Assembly (NCBI GenBank): GCA_026985385.1
Contig: JALSQM010000062.1
Location: forward strand, 1-41,091
Length of the DNA stretch: 41,091 nt
Reading direction: 5' to 3'
Source: Acidilobaceae archaeon
Lineage (GTDB): Archaea; Thermoproteota; Thermoprotei_A; Sulfolobales; Acidilobaceae
Made by a program: the position numbers and the translations under genes. Shown here piece after piece: positions 1-8,604 of the stretch. Position 1 is the first letter of the stretch. Every line of letters starts with the position of its first letter. Below the pieces are notes generated by a model, which did not search any database, was not told where the DNA came from, and saw nothing but the letters and a program-made list of their open reading frames with translations.

Positions 1-2
1 AG

Positions 3-296
3 AAGCTGGTGGAGCAGGACAGGAAGTTCGAGGCTCTAGCAAGGAAACTGCTGGAACACGATAAGAGGTTTGAAGCTATAGAGAGGAAACTATTAGAGCA
101 CGACCGGAGACTCGAGGCGATAGAGAGAAAGCTATTAGAGCACGATAAGAGGTTCGAGGTTATAGAGAAGAAGCTGCTGGAACACGACCGGAGGTTCGAG
201 GCCCTCGAGAGGAAGTTATTGGAGCATGATAGGAGGTTTGAGTCTATAGAGAGGAAGCTGCTGGAACACGATGAGAAGTTTAGGGTGGTCGTTGAG
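3..296 (+). repeat. Seven tandem 42-bp units inside the coiled-coil gene
   Basis: Units begin at 3, 45, 87, 129, 171, 213 and 255, each 42 bp and each encoding 14 residues. Unit period equals two heptads, so changes in copy number would lengthen or shorten the coiled coil without breaking frame. The last unit (255-296) is the most diverged. Synonymous differences between units show they are not a very recent expansion. The array may begin upstream of the window. Confidence 0.9.
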
Positions 297-722
297 GAGC
301 TCAGGGATATTAGGGAGGAGGTTAGGAGGATCTGGGAGACCCTATCGGAGCATAATAGGAGGATGAGCGTCGCCGAGCTGGAGCTGGGAGCGTTGGCTGA
401 GAGCTTCTACTCTAGGAGTGTATACGAGGATCTGAGGGAGGAGATACGCGGTAGGGGTGAGAGGATCCTGGCCCGGCATAGGAATTACCGCGTGGACGAC
501 AGCGAGATCGACCTCCTCATCGAGACTGATAGGACTGTCTACGTGGTAGAGGTTAAAGTGAAGCCCAAGCATGAGGATGTCGGCGCTCTACTTGCTAAGG
601 CGGATCTGGTGAGGGCTAAGCGCCCCGGTAAGAGCGTCGTGGCGGTACTCGCAGGGGCTCTGATAGGGGGTGAGGTGGAGGAGTACGCTAGGAGCAAGGG
701 GGTCAGGGTCTACGCCTACTAG
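3..722 (+). CDS. Coiled-coil protein with C-terminal PD-(D/E)XK nuclease-like domain (5' end outside window)
   Basis: The frame is open to the window's left edge, so the gene is partial; the GTG at 9 is only an internal valine of a repeat unit. The first ~98 codons are seven copies of a 14-residue unit of the form KLLEHDRRFEAIER, a heptad-like pattern that should form a long coiled coil. After a linker, the last ~80 residues contain SEIDLLIE then VYVVEVKVKP, the D...ExK spacing of PD-(D/E)XK nuclease-like folds. This architecture resembles the DUF3782-type proteins common in Thermoproteota, whose function is not established. Nuclease activity is inferred from the motif only. The stop codon shares the bases CTAG with the stop of the convergent gene that follows. 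Confidence 0.75.
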   Translation, partial: KLVEQDRKFEALARKLLEHDKRFEAIERKLLEHDRRLEAIERKLLEHDKRFEVIEKKLLEHDRRFEALERKLLEHDRRFESIERKLLEHDEKFRVVVEELRDIREEVRRIWETLSEHNRRMSVAELELGALAESFYSRSVYEDLREEIRGRGERILARHRNYRVDDSEIDLLIETDRTVYVVEVKVKPKHEDVGALLAKADLVRAKRPGKSVVAVLAGALIGGEVEEYARSKGVRVYAY

Positions 723-1237
723 CCCAGCTCGAAGACGAGGCTCTCATAGCCGGGTATCCTCGAGCCCCTCTCCACGCGGACCTCGAGGATCCTGGAGTCG
801 CTGGATAGCCTCACCCTACCCGGCATCTCGTAGTCTAGGATCCTCGAGCCGGGTGGGAGTATCCACGTGACCGTGTAGGGGTATTCGGCCACCTCGGGCT
901 CGTAGTAGTCCTCGTATACGTTCCTCCCCCTCCTAGGCTTGTAGGGGATCCTCACCTCGAAGACAGCGGTCGACCTAGACTTCTCCCCCCTCACGTCGAT
1001 GTATACACCATCAACGACCGCCCTCACCTCCTCCCCGTTGATAAGCATCCTCTCCTCGTCGAGGAAGCCCTGCATGTTAGCCCGGAGGGTCTCCACCTCC
1101 CCCCCGTAATCACCGCTCCTGAGGAGCCTCCAGTAGAGGGCCTCCCTATCCTCGTAGTCGAACACTATAGTGTACCATATCACGCCCCTGCAGACGTGGA
1201 AGAACCCCTGACCATAGAGGGGCCTCAACGCCGACAC
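719..1237 (-). CDS. Conserved-looking hypothetical protein
   Basis: This 172-residue product is not recognised. It is rich in charged and aromatic residues with alternating beta-like stretches (VVDGVYIDV, AVFEVRIPY), has no signal peptide or membrane segment, and looks soluble. The listed start is a GTG; a second GTG at 1183, just before IWYTIVFDYED, is equally possible and would remove 18 residues. Its TAG stop shares the bases CTAG with the stop of the convergent coiled-coil gene. The 267 bases between this gene and the next plus-strand gene hold a TATA-like run near 1378-1387 and otherwise nothing I can identify. Confidence 0.6.
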   Translation of the reverse strand: MSALRPLYGQGFFHVCRGVIWYTIVFDYEDREALYWRLLRSGDYGGEVETLRANMQGFLDEERMLINGEEVRAVVDGVYIDVRGEKSRSTAVFEVRIPYKPRRGRNVYEDYYEPEVAEYPYTVTWILPPGSRILDYEMPGRVRLSSDSRILEVRVERGSRIPGYESLVFELG

Positions 1238-1504
1238 CCACGCCTAGGTGGCTCGGCACGCTCGTGTGACTCCATCCCCCCACGGGGGGTCGAGGGGTCC
1301 GGGGTCCTCATGGCCTCGCAGCTCCCAGTGGGGCCTCGGCTGTCCTGGCCCGCATCACCGCCTCCCGGGGGCTCAGCGCTTTTAACCATCCTCACAGGCT
1401 CCTCCCGTCAATCCCGCGGTGTGCTCTGGGTGTGCGCGCACTAAAATGAATCCCCGGGGAGGGGCTTAGCGTGGCGGAGCCTCTTCCCGAGGCGTGGGTG
1501 GTGT

Positions 1505-2431
1505 GTGGTGTTCGAGGTCCCCGTCTGGGCTAGCGTGGGGCTCGGCCGCGCGGTGCTGCCCGGGGGATCCCTCGAGGCCGTTGCCTTCCTGGGGGGCCGC
1601 GTGTACCCTCTGAGCCTGGCCGGGTATGATAGGGTTGTTGACGTGCTGAGGGAGGTTGACCCCGGGGAGTTCGAGGCCCTCGCTGTGAGGGCTTCGAGGC
1701 TCCATAGGGGGTACCCGGTCGGCTCCGTTTACCTGGCGGCGCCCCTAGAGGGTGGGGGGAAGCTGCTGGGCCTAGGCCTGAACTATGCTGGCCACGCGAG
1801 GGAGACGGGCAGAGGCCCCCCGCCTAGGCCCGAGGTCTTCGCCCTCACGTGGAACAGCGTTGTAGGCCCCCTGGACCCGATAATAGTTGCCTCGGAGGAC
1901 CTGAGGGTCGACGTCGAGGTCGAGCTGGCCGTGATCGTAGGGCCCGGGGGCAGGGGCCTCACGCCCGGGGAGGCATTAGAGGCCGTGTGGGGCTACACAG
2001 TGGCCGACGACGTTAGCGCGCGGTACGAGCAGTTCGAGATCGGGGTTAGCCAGTTCTGGAGGGCCAAGTCGTGGGACACCTTCACCCCCCTGGGCCCCCT
2101 CATAGTCCCCCGACCCAGGCTGGATCCCTCCCGGGGCCTGAGGCTTAGGAGTAGCATCAACGGCAACACGCTCCAGGACTCCACGACCGCCGACATGATA
2201 CACGGGGTGGCCGAGGTGGTCTCCTACATATCCGAGGCGGCGACCCTAAGGGCGGGCGACGCCATACTAACAGGCACCCCGGAGGGCGTGGGCCACGCTA
2301 GGAGGCCGCCGGTGTACCTGAAGCCCGGTGACACAGTTGAAGCCTGCATAGAGTCGATAGGGTGCCTACGCAACACAGTCGTGCTCGACCCCGCAATCAA
2401 GCCATCCACACTCACAACCCCCAGCCCCTAG
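1505..2431 (+). CDS. Fumarylacetoacetate hydrolase (FAH) family protein
   Basis: Members of this family are metal-dependent hydrolases, decarboxylases or isomerases acting on 2-oxo acids from aromatic or related catabolism, in the cytosol. The C-terminal FAH domain spans about residues 85-300. Visible signatures are GLGLNYAGHARE, VDVEVELAV (probable metal ligands E138 and E140), YTVADDVSAR (D169), WRAKSWDTFTPLGP and AILTGTPEGVG. Length (308 aa) is typical of the single-domain HpcE/FAHD1 type with a short N-terminal extension. The start could be GTG 1505 or GTG 1508. No aromatic catabolic partner lies nearby, so the substrate (acylpyruvate, oxaloacetate or hydroxyheptadienedioate type) cannot be assigned. 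Confidence 0.9.
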   Translation: MVFEVPVWASVGLGRAVLPGGSLEAVAFLGGRVYPLSLAGYDRVVDVLREVDPGEFEALAVRASRLHRGYPVGSVYLAAPLEGGGKLLGLGLNYAGHARETGRGPPPRPEVFALTWNSVVGPLDPIIVASEDLRVDVEVELAVIVGPGGRGLTPGEALEAVWGYTVADDVSARYEQFEIGVSQFWRAKSWDTFTPLGPLIVPRPRLDPSRGLRLRSSINGNTLQDSTTADMIHGVAEVVSYISEAATLRAGDAILTGTPEGVGHARRPPVYLKPGDTVEACIESIGCLRNTVVLDPAIKPSTLTTPSP

Positions 2432-2536
2432 GGGGCCTCGTCACGCGGCAGCGCCCGCCGGTGTGACCCCGAGAGTACCCGGCCGCGCAGGGCTAGGCTG
2501 CAGCGCCACCAATAGCCCCCAGGGGGTGATGGGGGG

Positions 2537-2788
2537 TTGGCCGTCTCAGATCTCAGCATGGCCCTCCACCAGCTCTCGAGGGCGCTTAGCATACACCCGC
2601 ACGTCGACGTGGGCTACGTGGCCGCTATGGCTGGGCTTGTGCTGCTGCTAACATTCGCGGGCATTGGAACGGCTCTAGCGCTGGTCAGGCTCGCTAGGAG
2701 GGTTTGGAACGCCACCCCGCGTGGGCTGCTGACCGCGCTGCTCGTGGGCGCCTGGGTGCTTATACTGATAGGAATCCTGGTGCCCTAG
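2537..2788 (+). CDS. Small two-helix membrane protein
   Basis: An 83-residue product of unknown function with two hydrophobic segments at about residues 28-48 and 64-82, separated by a basic loop (RLARRVWN). The start is TTG, and it is supported by a GGTGAT Shine-Dalgarno match at 2525-2530 six bases upstream. The TAG stop overlaps the TAG stop of atpD on the other strand through CTAG at 2785-2788. I do not recognise the family; the proximity to atpD is convergent and so gives no operon argument. Confidence 0.6.
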   Translation: MAVSDLSMALHQLSRALSIHPHVDVGYVAAMAGLVLLLTFAGIGTALALVRLARRVWNATPRGLLTALLVGAWVLILIGILVP

Positions 2789-3447
2789 CGCTGAGCGGCC
2801 TCAGCCTCGGCCCTCCGCTCGAAGAGTCTCTTGAGCATCTTCAGCCTTATGAAGTCCTCCCTCATCCTCTCCTCCAGGACTCCCCTGATGAACTTTATGG
2901 CGGCGTCGTAGCTTGGCAGTATCACGTAGTCTAGGGCGTTTATCAGCCTCTGCGTCTCCCTCAGCTCGTCGAGGAGGAGCCTTATCATCTCATCATACTC
3001 TAACAGCTTGAGGAGCTTGGGAAGAAGGTCACGGGCCCTCCGGTAGGCCCTCGCCAGCCTGGGGTGAACATCGCCTGGCAGCGCGGGGCTGGCGATGCTG
3101 GACTCGTCCAGGTTGAAGGTGGGGGTCTTCACGGCGAAGAGGATCCTCCTACCCACGCTTACATCCAGGCTCTCGGGGGCCGCCTCGGCGTAGGACTTAA
3201 CCCTCTCCAACCCCTCAGCGGAGGCCCCCACGTAGTAGTCGGTGAAGACGTCCCCGATGGTCTTGAAGACCTCCTCCTGGTACCTGTTATACTCCTCGGC
3301 AGCACTCTTAATGTAGTGGAGGAGGACCTCCCTCTTCTCCTCCATCACAGTCCTAATCCTCTTAATCATAGCGTACTCGCGGCGCAGCCTGATCAAGTTA
3401 ATCTTAGTCGGCAGAACCTTCCTGGGGTCTACAGCCAATAACGCCAC
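2785..3447 (-). CDS. atpD: A/V-type ATP synthase subunit D
   Basis: Subunit D is the central-stalk rotor shaft of the archaeal A-type (V-type-like) ATP synthase. It passes into the A3B3 head and couples ion flow through the membrane ring to ATP synthesis. The 220-residue product has the family's usual length and layout: an N-terminal helix beginning VLPTKINLIRLRREY, a short central non-helical part (~95-125), and a C-terminal helix ending in FIRLKMLKRLFERR. The start is GTG with a GAGG match upstream. It stands alone here, without the A, B, C, E or F subunit genes. A TATA-like run on the minus strand lies at about 3474-3481. Confidence 0.93.
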   Translation of the reverse strand: MALLAVDPRKVLPTKINLIRLRREYAMIKRIRTVMEEKREVLLHYIKSAAEEYNRYQEEVFKTIGDVFTDYYVGASAEGLERVKSYAEAAPESLDVSVGRRILFAVKTPTFNLDESSIASPALPGDVHPRLARAYRRARDLLPKLLKLLEYDEMIRLLLDELRETQRLINALDYVILPSYDAAIKFIRGVLEERMREDFIRLKMLKRLFERRAEAEAAQR

Positions 3448-3545
3448 CCGGCCTCGCTGAGAGCAGCACAGCTATTTTAAGCCGAGCCCACGGGAAGGGG
3501 GTCTTAAAGAGGCTTTAACTGATTACTGAGAGGCGCTGGCTGTGA

Positions 3546-3562
3546 AGGGCTAAATATCCCGC
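3546..3562 (+). promoter_or_regulatory. Candidate TATA box of the DUF917/hydantoinase operon
   Basis: The sequence GGGCTAAATATCCC ending about 40 bases before the GTG start contains an A/T core (CTAAATAT) in a GC-rich setting and is the best box A candidate in the 151-base gap after atpD. Placement fits a short leader carrying the GGGGTGGTA ribosome site. It was judged by eye only. Confidence 0.35.
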
Positions 3563-3598
3563 TATCCTTGGGGGGCCGAGAAGAGGGGTGGTAAGTAG

Positions 3599-4696
3599 GT
3601 GGGAGAGTGGAGGTTAAAGCCTGAAGATGTCGATGACATCGCAGTTGGAGCAGCGGTACTCGGCGCTGGCGGGGGTGGGGATCCATATCTAGGCAAGTTA
3701 ATGGCTCGGAGAGTTTTGGAGAGGGGAGCCGAGATCGTGCTCGTTGACCCGGATGATGTAGATGACGAGTCCTTTATCGTGGCCCCAGCCTTCATGGGAG
3801 CCCCGGTTACTATGTTTGAGAAATTGCCGAGTGGAGCAGAGTCCGTTAAGGTCATCAAAATACTGGAAGGCTTCATGAACAAGAGCTTCGATTATCTGAC
3901 ACCCATAGAGGCTGGAGGGCTAAACTCTACTATCCCTCTCTATGTAGGCGGGGTTACAGGTAGAACCCTCATAGACGGTGATGGCATGGGCAGGGCATTC
4001 CCGGAGCTTCAAATGGTCACTTTTCACCTCTATGGAGTTAAGGCTACCCCCATGGCTCTAGCAGATGAGAAGGGTAATGGAGTCATACTGGATACCATCG
4101 ACAACTATTGGGCCGAGAGGATAGCCCGAATGGTCACGGTTAGGATGGGCGGCTGGGCCTCTATAGCGATCTACCCTATGGAGGGGCGCATATACAAGAA
4201 GGCAGTCATACCTAAAACTATATCGAAGGCAGCTGAAATAGGCAGGGAGCTAAGAGACGCCAAGAATAGTGGCCGTGACCCCGTAGATGCTCTGCTCGAG
4301 GCTGCCGGGGGCTTCAAGCTCTTCGAGGGGAAGATAGTCGATGTAAGTAGATGGACCGAGGCAGGCTTCGCTAAAGGCCGGGTCGAGATAGAGGGGCTAG
4401 GTGACTATAAAGGTCGGAGAATGATTGTTGACTTCCAGAACGAGAACCTAGTCGCCAGAATCGACGGTGAGGTAGTAGCGTCGGTTCCAGATATAATATC
4501 CATTCTCGACATGGAAACTGGCGAACCCATAACCACGGAGAGGCTCAGGTATGGCTTTAGGGTAGTCGTAGCGGGCATACCGTGCGACCCAAAGTGGAGA
4601 ACCCCCCACGCCTTAGAGGTGGTTGGCCCCCGCTACTTCGGCTATAACGTCAATTATGTGCCGATAGAGGAGAGGATCAAAGTCTTAGCATATTAG
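3599..4696 (+). CDS. DUF917 (S-Me-THD-like) family protein
   Basis: DUF917 proteins (PF06032) are typically encoded next to hydantoinase/oxoprolinase subunits, as here. The Pfam domain has, as I recall, been renamed after an S-methyl thiohydantoin desulfurase, so action on a hydantoin-like ring is plausible; the substrate here is inferred. The 365-residue product has the diagnostic glycine-rich GAGGGGDPYLG motif at residues 22-32 and the later FHLYGVKATPMALADEKGN and FQNENLVAR blocks. The start is GTG behind GGGGTGGTA. The hydantoinase gene follows within a few bases, and both lie in a segment clearly richer in A/T than the flanking genes, which suggests acquisition by transfer. Confidence 0.88.
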   Translation: MGEWRLKPEDVDDIAVGAAVLGAGGGGDPYLGKLMARRVLERGAEIVLVDPDDVDDESFIVAPAFMGAPVTMFEKLPSGAESVKVIKILEGFMNKSFDYLTPIEAGGLNSTIPLYVGGVTGRTLIDGDGMGRAFPELQMVTFHLYGVKATPMALADEKGNGVILDTIDNYWAERIARMVTVRMGGWASIAIYPMEGRIYKKAVIPKTISKAAEIGRELRDAKNSGRDPVDALLEAAGGFKLFEGKIVDVSRWTEAGFAKGRVEIEGLGDYKGRRMIVDFQNENLVARIDGEVVASVPDIISILDMETGEPITTERLRYGFRVVVAGIPCDPKWRTPHALEVVGPRYFGYNVNYVPIEERIKVLAY

Positions 4697-4707
4697 AGGT
4701 GGTATTA

Positions 4708-6282
4708 ATGGCGGGTTACAGGGTAGGAATAGACGTCGGAAGCACGAATACTGACGCCGTAATCGTTGACAGGAAGGGGGGACTAGTCTACGCAGTGAAA
4801 ACCCCTACAACAAGTGATGTGACAAGCGGGCTCCTAAAGGCGCTAAAGCAGGTGGTTGAGGGCTCTGGCGTTCCGCCCGAAGAGATAGTTTCGGTGAACT
4901 TCGGTACGACACATGGGCTCAACGCTATAGTCCAAAGGCAGGGGCTCCTCAGGGTAGGCGTGATACGGATAGGCCTCCCAGCGACACGCATAGTCGAACC
5001 CATGGCCGACTGGCCAGCCGATCTGCGCGAGGCCGTTGGGGGCCTAGTAGCGATGGTTAGAGGAGGCTTCGAGTATAACGGTGAGGAGATAGCCCCCCTT
5101 GACGAGGATGCCGTGAGAAGGGCTGCAGAGCAGTTTAAAACCATGGGGGCAGAAGCCGTCGCTATAACCTCGGTCTTCTCACCTGTGAGGCCCGACCACG
5201 AACTCCGGGCCGCCGAGATAGTATCCGATGTAATGGGCGAGGTACCCATATCACTCTCTCACACGATAGGCAGTATAGGCCTCCTCGAGAGGGAGAACGC
5301 CACAATACTTAACGCAGCTATCATAGGGGTTATGAGGAGGGTTATTGAGGCCGTCCGCGGCACCATGGAGGAGTTGGGGTTAGAGCACGCAAAACTCTAT
5401 GTCGCCCAAAACGATGGGACAGTAATAGCCGCCGAGTATGCTGAAAAGTACCCCATACTAACGGTCGTCGCAGCGGTGTCAAACAGCATCAGAGGGGCCT
5501 ACGTGCTGACGGGGTTAAAGGATGCAATTGTAGTCGACATGGGTGGCACTACGACAAACGTGGGGGTTTTAGAGCACGGCTTTCCTAGGGAGTCTTCCTT
5601 AGCAGCAGAAATAGGTGGAGTACGCACCAGCTTCATGATGCCCGACTTCGTAGCCATAGGAGTTGCTGGAGGTAGCGTAGTTAAGGTACGCGGTGAAGAG
5701 GTAATAGTAGGTCCCGAGAGCGTTGGCTACGAGTTAGTTACAAAGGGGATCGCATGGGGCGGTAACGTAATGACGGCCACAGACATAGCATTAGCCCTCG
5801 ATAGGATGAGCATTGACGACCCCAGATGCGACCCTGAGAGGCCTAAAAGACTAATCCCTAGAGATATAGCGGAAAAGGCGTACAGTTACATCGTATCACG
5901 AGTCGAGGAGGCAATCGATAAAATCAAAACGAAGCCTGACCCCATGCCCGTCGTGCTTGTGGGTGGCGGAAGCGATATGCTACCGAGGAAGCTAGCGGGC
6001 GCCTCCGAAGTCATAAGACCGGAGGGCGCCCAGTCGGCTAATGCGATAGGAGCCGCAACAGCAATGATAGGTGCTACGATAGAGAAGACCTTCAACTATG
6101 AATACACCCCCCGCCCAAGGGCCCTCGAAGAAGCGAAGAGGGAGGCTATGAATAGGGCTATAGAGGCTGGCGCCGATCCCTCTACACTCGAGGTAGCCCT
6201 AGTAGAGGAGATAGCCATACCCTACCTACCCGGTAATATAGTCAAGGTAAGAGTGAAGGTCGCCGGCCAAGCACGCCTATGA
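4708..6282 (+). CDS. Hydantoinase/oxoprolinase family protein (HyuA-like)
   Basis: HyuA and 5-oxoprolinase relatives use an ASKHA ATPase fold to drive hydrolysis of cyclic amides such as hydantoins or 5-oxoproline. Visible signatures are GIDVGSTNTD near the N-terminus (phosphate-binding loop), VNFGTTHGLNA near residue 63, and VVDMGGTTTNVG near residue 275. Length (524 aa) fits a HyuA subunit, and no HyuB-type gene is present. I set the start at ATG 4708, because GAGGTGGT at 4696-4703 lies just upstream; a GTG at 4699 overlaps that site. The gene follows the DUF917 gene by 11 bases, so the two are probably co-translated. The NCS1 permease gene downstream has its own promoter-like sequence. Confidence 0.9.
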   Translation: MAGYRVGIDVGSTNTDAVIVDRKGGLVYAVKTPTTSDVTSGLLKALKQVVEGSGVPPEEIVSVNFGTTHGLNAIVQRQGLLRVGVIRIGLPATRIVEPMADWPADLREAVGGLVAMVRGGFEYNGEEIAPLDEDAVRRAAEQFKTMGAEAVAITSVFSPVRPDHELRAAEIVSDVMGEVPISLSHTIGSIGLLERENATILNAAIIGVMRRVIEAVRGTMEELGLEHAKLYVAQNDGTVIAAEYAEKYPILTVVAAVSNSIRGAYVLTGLKDAIVVDMGGTTTNVGVLEHGFPRESSLAAEIGGVRTSFMMPDFVAIGVAGGSVVKVRGEEVIVGPESVGYELVTKGIAWGGNVMTATDIALALDRMSIDDPRCDPERPKRLIPRDIAEKAYSYIVSRVEEAIDKIKTKPDPMPVVLVGGGSDMLPRKLAGASEVIRPEGAQSANAIGAATAMIGATIEKTFNYEYTPRPRALEEAKREAMNRAIEAGADPSTLEVALVEEIAIPYLPGNIVKVRVKVAGQARL

Positions 6283-6464
6283 AAGGCGCCTCTCCATCCT
6301 TCATTAGGCGGGTTAGAGAATTATCTCCAAGTTATCCTCAGTACTCCCTACCTCTCCCACTGTTGTCAAGGTAACACCATCGCCATAGCTCTGAAGCTGT
6401 TCTCGCAGTCCTCTAGAGGTTAGAGCCTACGGCTAGATTTACATAGATTGATATGCACGAATAA

Positions 6465-6515
6465 ATCGCTTCTATAAAAAGATTCGATAATTAGGGGTAC
6501 TGGCATTCTAGGGGT
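6465..6515 (+). promoter_or_regulatory. Candidate promoter and ribosome site of the NCS1 permease
   Basis: A TATA-like run CTATAAAAAG at about 6472-6481 lies about 40 bases before the TTG start, with CTAGGGG (6509-6515) as a possible ribosome site. The rest of the 239-base gap after the hydantoinase gene is AT-rich. It includes a 10-bp palindrome CCTCTAGAGG (6410-6419) but no recognisable riboswitch or gene. Confidence 0.45.
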
Positions 6516-6521
6516 TAATAA

Positions 6522-7931
6522 TTGAAGCCGCCTATCCTGGGGGCAGCCCCCCAGGCGATTAGCGTGAGCAGGCAGGAGGCCTCCGCTGGAGTAGACGTCT
6601 ACGGCGACTATGCGACTCTACCTGTGCCGAAGAGCGAACTTAGATCAACGCTTAACATCTTCATGGTATACATGGGAGTACTAGCGGTCATAGCTGCAAT
6701 CTTCGCTGGCTCCGGTTTAGCGCAAATGTATGATCCGCTCACAACAATAAAGGTTAGCCTCGCCGGTAACGCTCTATTAGCCCTCTTCGGGGGGTTGATA
6801 GCCTACATAGGAGGCTCTACAAGGGCTAATACTTACATGCTACTCAGATACCCCCTAGGAAGACTCGGCGCCGCTATAGGTAGTTTGATAGTTTCAGGCA
6901 TACCCCTCATAATATGGTTCGCCGTTGAGACATGGCTCTTTGGTATGACCGTAAATGTGATATATCCACACCACGCTCTAACGAGCATTGCAGCGGCTTC
7001 CCTTTGGGGAGGCCTATTAATGATGTTAACCGCCTATTATGGCTTTAGAGCCATAGCTGTTCTGAGTTATATAACCGTTCCCTTCTGGTACGTACTTGTA
7101 ACGATAGGATTCTTCGCGGCGATAGACCTCCACGGAGGATTCAACGCCCTTTGGAAAGCGAAGCCCCCTCATCCGGCGGCGCTAAGCCTCGGAATAACCT
7201 ACGTCTTCGGAGTTTATGCGGCGGGATCGGTCATAACCTCCGATGTGGCAAGGTACGGAGAGAGGAAGTGGTCAGGAGCCGCGGCCTGGTCGGCACACGT
7301 CCTAATCTTCATGACTCTATTACTCTTCGCCGGAGCGGCCATGACTATACTCACCAAGAGTCCAAACGTGATAGTAGCTATAGCTCAGATAGGGATGGGC
7401 GTCGGAGCCCTACTACTAGCGATCTTAGGTCAGTGGACTACTAACGATAACAACCTCTGGAGCGCCTCTCTCGCGTGGATAAACGTTACGGGTAGACTAA
7501 CAAAGAGGCAGTGGGTTCTCATAACAGGCGTGATTGGGACGCTAATAGCAGCACTCTGGGGAGGCTACTATGGGATGAGCATGGAGCCCTTCATAAAGTT
7601 TGGCGTAGAACTCGGGAACTTCATACCACCCGTAGGCGCGGTACTCATAGCTGATTACTATATAGTAAGTCGAATACTTGGCAGGAGATACACCTTCGGC
7701 CCTGGAACCCGCTACAGCATTGCAAATGTGCCCGGATTACTCGCAGTATTCCTAGGCGGCGCGGCTGGCTGGCTCGCAACTCATAAGGGACTCCATCTAC
7801 CGACGGGGGTAGGGACCATCGACTCCATAATAGTTGCGTTCCTACTCTACCTAGCCTTGGCCCTCACATTGGGTAGAGCCGGCGTGCGCTTCGAAATAGG
7901 CGAGTGGGTAGAGAGGCCCACAGGCTTCTAG
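6522..7931 (+). CDS. NCS1-family permease (cytosine/purine/hydantoin type)
   Basis: NCS1 transporters are cation-coupled importers of nucleobases and, in Mhp1, hydantoins, with a 10+2 helix LeuT-like fold. This 469-residue protein has about twelve hydrophobic segments from residue ~45 to ~455. A CodB-like stretch includes FGVYAAGSVITSDVARYGER and the downstream GQWTTNDNNLWSASLAW. The start is TTG. Its position just after a HyuA-like hydrolase makes a hydantoin or related cyclic ureide the likely cargo, although cytosine or purine uptake cannot be excluded from sequence alone. Base composition matches the two genes before it and not the GC-rich flanks. Confidence 0.88.
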   Translation: MKPPILGAAPQAISVSRQEASAGVDVYGDYATLPVPKSELRSTLNIFMVYMGVLAVIAAIFAGSGLAQMYDPLTTIKVSLAGNALLALFGGLIAYIGGSTRANTYMLLRYPLGRLGAAIGSLIVSGIPLIIWFAVETWLFGMTVNVIYPHHALTSIAAASLWGGLLMMLTAYYGFRAIAVLSYITVPFWYVLVTIGFFAAIDLHGGFNALWKAKPPHPAALSLGITYVFGVYAAGSVITSDVARYGERKWSGAAAWSAHVLIFMTLLLFAGAAMTILTKSPNVIVAIAQIGMGVGALLLAILGQWTTNDNNLWSASLAWINVTGRLTKRQWVLITGVIGTLIAALWGGYYGMSMEPFIKFGVELGNFIPPVGAVLIADYYIVSRILGRRYTFGPGTRYSIANVPGLLAVFLGGAAGWLATHKGLHLPTGVGTIDSIIVAFLLYLALALTLGRAGVRFEIGEWVERPTGF

Positions 7932-7943
7932 GAGGTGCGAGAG

Positions 7944-8348
7944 ATGTCTGAGCAGGAGTCTCTAAAGAGGCTCGCTCTCATCTCGATAGCGGTCATGTTA
8001 ATACTGGGAGTAGCCTCAATGGCTGTCGGAGCCACGCTAGAGAACTACAGAGCGCGCTACCTCCTCATGCTACTAGGCGGCATAGTAGTCGTAGACTCTG
8101 CAGTATATCTCCCCATAGTATATGCAAGGAGAGAAGATCCTAGAAGAATAGCCGTACCCGCTCTTCAGAGCTTATGGATATCGACGTCGATGGGCTTAGG
8201 CTACCTTGTTACAGCTCCAGCACCCTACTTCCAACTCTCAAAAGCCCTGGAGGCGTTCATGGCGGTAGTAGGAGCCATAATGCTAGTATACGGCCTCTAC
8301 TCCCTACTGGTCATAAGTAGGAGAAGCGGGGTACCCCTAGCAGTTTAA
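7944..8348 (+). CDS. Four-helix membrane protein of the hydantoin cassette
   Basis: A 134-residue product with four hydrophobic segments at about residues 9-30, 38-58, 70-90 and 104-126, ending RRSGVPLAV. The family is not recognised. The start is ATG 7944, preceded by a perfect GGAGGTG at 7931-7937 that overlaps the last base of the permease stop; a GTG inside that site is not a credible start. This tight coupling suggests it is made with the NCS1 permease, perhaps as an accessory or small subunit, but that role is inferred. A T-rich run after the stop probably ends the transcript. Confidence 0.7.
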   Translation: MSEQESLKRLALISIAVMLILGVASMAVGATLENYRARYLLMLLGGIVVVDSAVYLPIVYARREDPRRIAVPALQSLWISTSMGLGYLVTAPAPYFQLSKALEAFMAVVGAIMLVYGLYSLLVISRRSGVPLAV

Positions 8349-8364
8349 GCCCTCTGCCCTATAA

Positions 8365-8390
8365 ATTTATTTCTTTAATTTTTCTTTTTT
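8365..8390 (+). terminator. T-rich transcription terminator
   Basis: A run of mostly T (TTTATTTC, then TTTAATTTTTC, then TTTTTT) begins 17 bases after the last stop of the permease cassette. Archaeal RNA polymerase terminates at such oligo-T stretches without needing a hairpin. The remaining bases to about 8600 show a weak TATA-like TCTATAAGG near 8533 and nothing else I can name. Confidence 0.7.
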
Positions 8391-8604
8391 AATGCCGCCC
8401 TCAATACTCTCCACTCAAGCTTGAACCTTAAGATGATACACTTAGATTCCTCTAAGGCTTGCTCTCTACCTCACATAGGCAATGCTCCTCGAGTCCCCGT
8501 CCACGCCGTAGAACACTATCAATCACAATCAACTCTATAAGGGCCCCTCGACCCCTTGTCTGAGAGGCCCCGCTTTAGGAGCCCGCCCGACCCCCTGGAG
8601 CCCG

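Noticed and set aside
3-296. CRISPR-like or satellite array at the left edge
   Set aside because: The 42-bp units are contiguous with no spacers and keep one open reading frame of a regular 14-residue coil, so they are coding repeats.
6410-6419. CCTCTAGAGG as an operator of the permease gene
   Set aside because: A 10-bp palindrome alone is expected by chance at this scale, and it lies more than 50 bases upstream of the TATA-like box with no second copy.
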